DNA of 64,000 nt from an uncultured Lachnospiraceae bacterium (GTDB lineage: Bacteria > Bacillota > Clostridia > Lachnospirales > Lachnospiraceae): NCBI GenBank assembly GCA_910587085.1, contig CAJUMC010000004.1, forward strand, positions 5,030-69,029, given 5' to 3'. Shown here in pieces: positions 58,779 through 64,000 of this stretch; position 1 is the first letter of the stretch, and every line of letters begins with the position of its first letter. The notes under the pieces are model-generated. The model worked only from the letters and a program-made list of their open reading frames with translations, searched no databases and had not been told where the DNA came from. The translations under genes and the position numbers were made by a program.

Positions 58779-61025
58779 TTAATATCCGCTCATCGGATTA
58801 AAATCAAATTGAACGCTCACATTCTTAAAATGCTCCGAATATAATATATATCCTTCGAGGAAATTTTTCAAGGCCGCAAGCGCATTATAATTTCCGTGCT
58901 TAAAATAAAGCATCCTCCGGAACAGATCCTTTGCTTTTGCGAGCGATGCTGGAACCGGCCCGATCAGCGTCATATCCTTCTCTCCGGATTCCGCCTCAAA
59001 ACGCTCCGCCGCGGTGGAAAGCAGCGCTGCGGCTGAGTCCGCCGCCTCCTCCTTCGCGGACAGCACAAGCACGGCCAGAATATGGAGCGCCGGGGGATAG
59101 CCAAGCGCCCTCCGGTACGCAAGCTCCTTTGCGAAAAATCCCTCGTAATCCTGTGCAGCCGCGGTGCGGACGGCATAATGCTCCGGCTGGTAGGTCTGGA
59201 TAATAACCTCCCCGGCCTTTTTTCCCCTGCCGGCACGGCCGGCCGCCTGGCATAGCAGCTCGAAGGTGCGCTCCGCCGCCCGGTAATCTCCCGCATTCAG
59301 CGAAAGATCCGCCGCCAGAATCCCGACCAGCGTTACCGCCGGAAAATCATGTCCCTTCACAATCATCTGCGTACCGATCAGAATATCCGCCTCCCCGCAC
59401 GAGAACGCGGACAGAATTTCTTCATAGCTCTCTTTTTTTCTGGTCGTATCGGCATCCATGCGGAGCACTCGTGCTCCGGGAAAGCATTTTCTGACCTGCT
59501 CCTCGATTTTCTGCGTTCCCGTGCCGAAGCCTGCGATATATTTCGATCCGCACGACGGGCAATGATCCGGCTTTTTCTGCCGCTCCCCGCAGTAATGGCA
59601 GACAAGCATGCCGTCGCCGTGTTCGGTCATGGAAATATCACAGTGAGGACATTTCATCACAAATCCGCAGCTGCGGCATGATACAAAACCCGCGTAGCCC
59701 CTGCGGTTTAAAAACAGCATTGTCTGTTCTCCCGCCGCGAGCCGTCCGGCAATCCCTTTTGCCAGCTCCCTGCTGAAGATTGACCGGTTTCCCGAAGCCA
59801 GCTCCGCCCGCAGATCCACAACGGACACCTGCGGCAGCACCGCTCCGGGAACGGCGCGCCGGTCAAGCCGGAACAGCGTGTATTCCCCGCGCAGCGCCCT
59901 CTCGTAGGACTCCAGAGAGGGTGTCGCAGATCCGAGCAGCACGGATGCCCCGCAGAGCTTCGCCCGCTGTACAGCGACCTCCCTCGCGTGATATTTCGGC
60001 GGCATCTCGCTCTTGTAGCTGCTTTCATGCTCCTCATCCAGAATAATCAGCCCCAGCCGCGCAAACGGTGTGAACAGCGCCGATCGCGGTCCGATCATAA
60101 TATCGATCTCCCCGCGCTCCGCCCGCAGGCTCTGATCGCAGCGCTCGCCCTGCGACATTTTGGAATGCAGAATGGATACCCGCCCGCCGAACCGGTGATA
60201 AAAGCGCAGCACCGTCTGATAGGTGAGCGCAATCTCTGGAATCAGCATTATCACCTGCCTTCCCTGCCGGACGACCTCCTCAATCACGGACAGATAGACC
60301 TCCGTCTTCCCGCTTCCGGTGATCCCGTAAATCAGGTAGGTCCGATAGTTCCCTCTGCTCCAGTCGGCCAGCACGCCATCCCTTATCTGCCTCTGCTGAT
60401 CATTCAGCTTCGGAGCCTTTTCTTCCGCCCTTCCTCCCTGAAACAGTTTCTCCATCGGATTCCGGTAACCGGCTTGTGCCTTCACCTGAATCAGCCCGCT
60501 CTGCTCCATACGGCGTATGGTCGCGGAGCTGACCGCCAGCTTATCCGTTACAATATTCCAGGAAAGCTCCCGCTCGCGCAGCAGCTCGCGCAGCAGCCTC
60601 TCCTTCGCCGCGTGCCCGCGCTTTACCGCGGCGGCAAGTGCATCCCCGCAGGTATCGGCATCCGCCGAAAGCACCACCGTCTTTTTCTCCGCCGGACGCA
60701 CCGTCCGCCGGACGGGAAGCACTGTATGCAGGGCAGCGTTCATGGTCGCACCAAAGTTTTCCCTTATATAATATGCCAGCTCGATCAGATGGCTCTCGAT
60801 CACCCGGCCGTTTTCCTCCACCGCAAGAAGCGGCCGGATGCGCTCCGTCTCAAGCTTCGGCTCTTCCGACAGCCCGACAATATAGCCCTTTCTTTTCCCT
60901 TTTCCGAACGGAATATGAACCGGCGCGCCGACCACAGCCTTTTCCGCCAGACGCTCCGGAATGGCATACTGGTAGGTCTTATCCAGCTGTCCGCTTGAAA
61001 TATCAACAATCACGTCCGCGTACAC
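58779..61025 (-). CDS. priA: Primosomal helicase PriA
   Basis: DNA helicase of 748 residues that restarts stalled replication forks. The N-terminal 3'-DNA-binding domain (about 1-100) is followed by a winged-helix part and the helicase core with Walker A GITGSGKTEVYL and DEEH in ILDEEHESSYKSE. The zinc domain has the Cys pairs CRSCG, CPHC, CHYCG and CPSCG. Motif V/VI LCQAAGRAGRG is present. It starts with GTG behind GGAGAACC. Confidence 0.96.
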   Translation of the reverse strand: MYADVIVDISSGQLDKTYQYAIPERLAEKAVVGAPVHIPFGKGKRKGYIVGLSEEPKLETERIRPLLAVEENGRVIESHLIELAYYIRENFGATMNAALHTVLPVRRTVRPAEKKTVVLSADADTCGDALAAAVKRGHAAKERLLRELLRERELSWNIVTDKLAVSSATIRRMEQSGLIQVKAQAGYRNPMEKLFQGGRAEEKAPKLNDQQRQIRDGVLADWSRGNYRTYLIYGITGSGKTEVYLSVIEEVVRQGRQVIMLIPEIALTYQTVLRFYHRFGGRVSILHSKMSQGERCDQSLRAERGEIDIMIGPRSALFTPFARLGLIILDEEHESSYKSEMPPKYHAREVAVQRAKLCGASVLLGSATPSLESYERALRGEYTLFRLDRRAVPGAVLPQVSVVDLRAELASGNRSIFSRELAKGIAGRLAAGEQTMLFLNRRGYAGFVSCRSCGFVMKCPHCDISMTEHGDGMLVCHYCGERQKKPDHCPSCGSKYIAGFGTGTQKIEEQVRKCFPGARVLRMDADTTRKKESYEEILSAFSCGEADILIGTQMIVKGHDFPAVTLVGILAADLSLNAGDYRAAERTFELLCQAAGRAGRGKKAGEVIIQTYQPEHYAVRTAAAQDYEGFFAKELAYRRALGYPPALHILAVLVLSAKEEAADSAAALLSTAAERFEAESGEKDMTLIGPVPASLAKAKDLFRRMLYFKHGNYNALAALKNFLEGYILYSEHFKNVSVQFDFNPMSGY

Positions 61026-61088
61026 GGTTCTCCCCCCTCTCCCTGCGTCCTCCCGGCGGCGGTTGCCGCATCGCCTTTCTGAAATAAG

Positions 61089-62735
61089 CTAGCTTCTCGC
61101 CCTCGCTATTCCTTCCACCAGCTCCTCCAACCTCATTCCCCGCGAACCCTTAAAGAGCACCGCGTCCCCGAAATCAAGCTCCCGCTCCAGGAACGCGAGT
61201 GCTTCTGCATTGGTATCAAAATGAACCTGGCGGCGGGCCTGTTCTTCCTCCTGATTTATTCTGCTCCGGCTCCCGTTTGCTTCGGCCGGGCCCGGCGCCT
61301 CTGCCTCCGCCTTCGCTGCTTCCCGCGGCACCTTTGCAATTTCACCGGCTACCACAGCTTTCGCATCCGCGGTGCAGCACGGAGCATCCGCGCATTCCGC
61401 CCCTTCGCCCGCCGGTTCGGCAGCGGCCGCACATTCCCCCGTCTGTCCGGCAAACGCCTCTGCATAGTATCTCGCCTGCGGACCGACGGCCACAAGCAGA
61501 TCGATCCCGCGCTCCGCCGCGCACCGGCCCACCTCCTCATGGCATTCGCGCGAGAGCTCTCCAAGCTCAAGCATATCCGCCAGCACGGCAATTCTCCGGT
61601 TCGCCGGGGTTGCTGCGAGAATGTCTATTCCGCCGCGCATTGAATCCGGGCTTGCGTTGTAGGTATCATCAATCAAAACAACGCCGCCCGCCTCCCGTTT
61701 TCCGCCGCGCATGGCAATCGGTTCGTAGCGTGCAAGCCCCCGCGCCGCCTGATCCGGCCGCACGCCGTAATGCTCCGCCACCGCAATTGCGGCGAGCGCA
61801 TTGCGCACATTATGCTCCCCGGACACGGAAAGCTCGATTTCCCCCGGATAATCCCCGCCGTCCCCCGGACAATGCAGCCGGAACGTCATGCGCCCTTCCT
61901 GCACGGCAATCCCTCCGGCCCGGTAATCGCAGTGCTCCCCAAGCCCGAAGGTTACGATCTTTGCCCCCGCAAAGCGCTCCCTGGTCGGTTCCGATATCGC
62001 ATGCCACGAATTTCCAAGCCCGAGCTGCATTTCCGCCAGCTCCGCAAGCATCGGATCATCCCCGTTTAAAAACAGTGTGCCGCCGTCGGGGAACTCGTTG
62101 ATAATATTCAGCTTTTCCTTTCGGATATTGCCTTTCGAACCAAGCTGCCCGATATGGGATACCCCGATATTGGTGATTACGGCGCATTCCGGCCGCGCCG
62201 CAGCTGCGAGCCTCGCCATCTCGCCGGGCTCGCTCATCCCCATCTCGATCACCGCGATCTGATGCTCCGGCTCCAGCCGGCACAGCATGCGCGGCACCCC
62301 GATCTGGCTGTTCATATTCCCCTCGGTTTTCAGGGTAACAAGCTCCGTCTCGAGCGCTGCGGCGATCATTTCCTTGGTCGTGGTTTTTCCGACGCTTCCG
62401 GTGATCCCGACCACCGGAACGCCAAGGCTGTCCCGTATGTATGCGCTGAACCGCTGCAGGGCCGCAACATTATCCTCCACGCCGATATAAGTCATATCCG
62501 GCGTGTCCGGCAGTATCTCCCCGCGGCTCGTAAACACGGCGCGCATTCCGTGCCGGTATGCATCCGGGATATAGTCATGGGCATCCACATGCTCGCCGAT
62601 TACAGGCACGAACATTGTATTTATGTCCCCCTCCCGGGAATTTGTAGAAAAACGCAGAATCTCTGCTCCGCCGTCCCCGGCCAGCACGCTTCCCCCAACA
62701 ATTTCCGCGATTTCCTCCGCGCGATATGCTCTCAT
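61089..62735 (-). CDS. murF: UDP-MurNAc-tripeptide D-alanyl-D-alanine ligase with low-complexity insert
   Basis: Enzyme of 548 residues that adds D-Ala-D-Ala to complete the peptidoglycan precursor. The ATP loop is VGITGSVGKTTTKEMIA; EMGMSEPGEM, ITNIGVSHIG and DDTYNASPDSM are further Mur ligase marks. In the C-terminal domain, residues 429-504 are an Ala/Glu/Pro-rich insert (three Cys included) between YYAEAF and HFDTNAEALAFL; MurF is usually about 450-460 residues, and without the insert this one would be about 470. GGAGG precedes the ATG. It lies outside the dcw cluster, upstream of priA. Confidence 0.93.
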   Translation of the reverse strand: MRAYRAEEIAEIVGGSVLAGDGGAEILRFSTNSREGDINTMFVPVIGEHVDAHDYIPDAYRHGMRAVFTSRGEILPDTPDMTYIGVEDNVAALQRFSAYIRDSLGVPVVGITGSVGKTTTKEMIAAALETELVTLKTEGNMNSQIGVPRMLCRLEPEHQIAVIEMGMSEPGEMARLAAAARPECAVITNIGVSHIGQLGSKGNIRKEKLNIINEFPDGGTLFLNGDDPMLAELAEMQLGLGNSWHAISEPTRERFAGAKIVTFGLGEHCDYRAGGIAVQEGRMTFRLHCPGDGGDYPGEIELSVSGEHNVRNALAAIAVAEHYGVRPDQAARGLARYEPIAMRGGKREAGGVVLIDDTYNASPDSMRGGIDILAATPANRRIAVLADMLELGELSRECHEEVGRCAAERGIDLLVAVGPQARYYAEAFAGQTGECAAAAEPAGEGAECADAPCCTADAKAVVAGEIAKVPREAAKAEAEAPGPAEANGSRSRINQEEEQARRQVHFDTNAEALAFLERELDFGDAVLFKGSRGMRLEELVEGIARARS

Positions 62736-62744
62736 AAACGCCTC

Positions 62745-63740
62745 CTAATAAATGCAGATGCGATAGTTTTTGCTGAATACCTGCCCGGGCTCCAGACGGT
62801 TGATATACTCCTTATCCTCAAGGCTCTGATCGGCATCCACGCCGTCGCAGCGCCCGTACCAGGGCTCAATACAGACTAACGGCGCATTTCCCTTCGGCGC
62901 CCACACGCCGAACAGCGGCGCGTCAAATTTTACGGAGAGCCGGAGCGAACCGTCCGTTCCCGCCAGGGCCACCTCTCTGGTCTGGTGTCCCTCGATAATG
63001 TATGCGTCGCGGTCAAAGAAATGCTCCGTAACCGCAGCCGCGCCGTACTGTTTTCCTTCGATTTCGCATCTGGTCAGCTCCAGCTGTTCCAGCCTTCGGC
63101 ATGCCAGGCCGTTCTCAAGCATTCTTGTATTCAGCATGGACACACCTTCAAACAACAGCTTGTAACGGCCCTGTTCCGGCATATCCTCCTTTTTTTCCTG
63201 CCCGTTTCCGCTCTTCAGGAAGGTGCCGGCCGGGAATACTTCTTCCTTCTGCCGATCAGCCTCTTTTCCGCCCGCAGCCCCATCCTGCGGAGGAAGCAGG
63301 AACGCCGGATGTCCTCCGATGGAAAAATACATTTCCCCCTCCGAACGGTTCTGTACTCTCCAAAGCACAATTACCTGGTTTCGAAACAAGCGGAAACCCG
63401 TTTCCAGCTCAAAATCAAACGGATACTGTTCTCTTGTCGCCTCATTCGATACAAGCCGGTGCCATATCTCGTTCTCTGTTTTCGAGGCAAGCTCAAATTC
63501 CATATCCCGCGCAAAGCCGTGCTGTCCGAGCCGGTATTCTCTGCCGCCAAAACGATATATATTTTCCCTCAGCCCGCCGACGATTGGAAACAGCACCGGA
63601 GCATGCCGGCCCCAGAATGCTTTGTCGGCATTCCAGATATACTCCTGCCCCGTTTCTTTTTTCACAAGAGAAACAAGCTCGCCGCCGTGATCCGACACCA
63701 GGATTTTCAGTTCTTCATTTTCTATGCTGTGCTCTGCCAT
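62745..63740 (-). CDS. Aldose 1-epimerase family protein
   Basis: Protein of 331 residues of the galactose mutarotase-like fold. LVSDHGGELVSLVKKETGQEY near the start (quoted in part), the SIGGHPAFLLPP His motif and PLVCIEPWYGRCDG near the end match LacX/YeaD-like epimerases. A 35-residue low-complexity insert (about 152-190: GKEADRQKEEVFPAG...) interrupts the middle. The exact sugar is unknown. GGAGGAATTGCA precedes the ATG. It is 10 bp before murF and heads the operon. Confidence 0.88.
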   Translation of the reverse strand: MAEHSIENEELKILVSDHGGELVSLVKKETGQEYIWNADKAFWGRHAPVLFPIVGGLRENIYRFGGREYRLGQHGFARDMEFELASKTENEIWHRLVSNEATREQYPFDFELETGFRLFRNQVIVLWRVQNRSEGEMYFSIGGHPAFLLPPQDGAAGGKEADRQKEEVFPAGTFLKSGNGQEKKEDMPEQGRYKLLFEGVSMLNTRMLENGLACRRLEQLELTRCEIEGKQYGAAAVTEHFFDRDAYIIEGHQTREVALAGTDGSLRLSVKFDAPLFGVWAPKGNAPLVCIEPWYGRCDGVDADQSLEDKEYINRLEPGQVFSKNYRICIY

Positions 63741-63759
63741 TGCAATTCCTCCTGTTCTG

Positions 63760-64000
63760 TATTCGTTCTTTGTTTTTTATTCATTATTCTTTCAGTTCTG
63801 AATATGTTCTATATGCTTAATTTAAATCTTTCTGTCTTGAATCTTCCGTCTTTATCTTACTGTCTTAATCTTATTGTACTGATTTTTTCATCTTTATCTT
63901 ACTGTTTTTTATTTTCCCATCTTTATCTTATTGTTTTAATCTTATTGTCTTTTATTTTCCATCTTTATCTACCGTTTTAATCTTACTTTCTTTTCTCTTT
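63760..64000. repeat. AT-rich, strand-biased degenerate repeats upstream of the epimerase gene
   Basis: On the minus strand the region is purine-rich, with repeated AGTAAGATAAAGATG-like units of about 15-30 bp. Several units hold ATG followed within a few codons by TAA. No real ORF, RNA gene or clear promoter hexamer pair is recognised. It runs to the window edge. Confidence 0.6.

Overview
The window looks like a chromosomal segment of an anaerobic, spore-forming Clostridia, most likely Lachnospiraceae. It is moderately GC-rich and almost every gene is on the minus strand. The assignment rests on a dcw cluster running into spoIIGA-sigE, a SpoVD-type PBP with a PASTA domain, a formate-tetrahydrofolate ligase, a secreted GH10 xylanase, and families I know mainly from Lachnospiraceae (DUF5057, DUF4867, the paired DNA-repair radical SAM proteins). 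This family recall is from memory; no search was run.

Layout by position; minus-strand operons read from high to low coordinates. (1) 1-11.6 kb: a type IV pilus/pseudopilus operon. It has a major pilin with its own promoter, a prepilin peptidase, a PilM-PilN fusion, PilO, four minor-pilin-like proteins (PilV-, PilX-, GspH/FimU- and PilW-like) and a 919-aa secreted protein in the position PilY1 takes in Gram-negative operons. No assembly ATPase or platform protein is present. (2) 12-20.7 kb: an accessory, partly AT-rich stretch with a methyltransferase, a metallophosphoesterase, tRNA-Glu, an XRE-TPR regulator / pseudo-receiver / ABC exporter trio, and on the plus strand a tetR with an internal stop running into a 5'-truncated GH2 gene. 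(3) 20.9-28 kb: a HAD-GNAT fusion, an Asn-Gly-Thr repeat lipoprotein, a two-gene DNA-repair pair with a LexA-type box on its promoter, and a DUF4867-xylanase operon. (4) 28-45 kb: fhs, then the dcw cluster mraZ-rsmH-ftsL-two PBPs-murD-ftsW-murA-ftsQ-ftsZ followed by spoIIGA-sigE. mraY and murG are absent from their usual places. (5) 45-63.7 kb: lgt, ychF, then a long housekeeping operon murF-priA-def-fmt-yugP-rsmB-rlmN-prpC-prkC-rsgA-rpe-PilZ-thiN, headed by an aldose-epimerase-like gene.

Regions 4 and 5 join peptidoglycan synthesis, division, sporulation onset and Ser/Thr-kinase signalling. Region 1 builds a surface filament with an elaborate tip. The PilZ protein in region 5 gives the cell a c-di-GMP receiver, but nothing in the sequence ties it directly to the pilus. 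The least described parts are the pilus tip with DUF5057 protein, the XRE/pseudo-receiver/ABC trio, the SOS-controlled radical SAM pair, and the repeat ORF between ftsW and murA.
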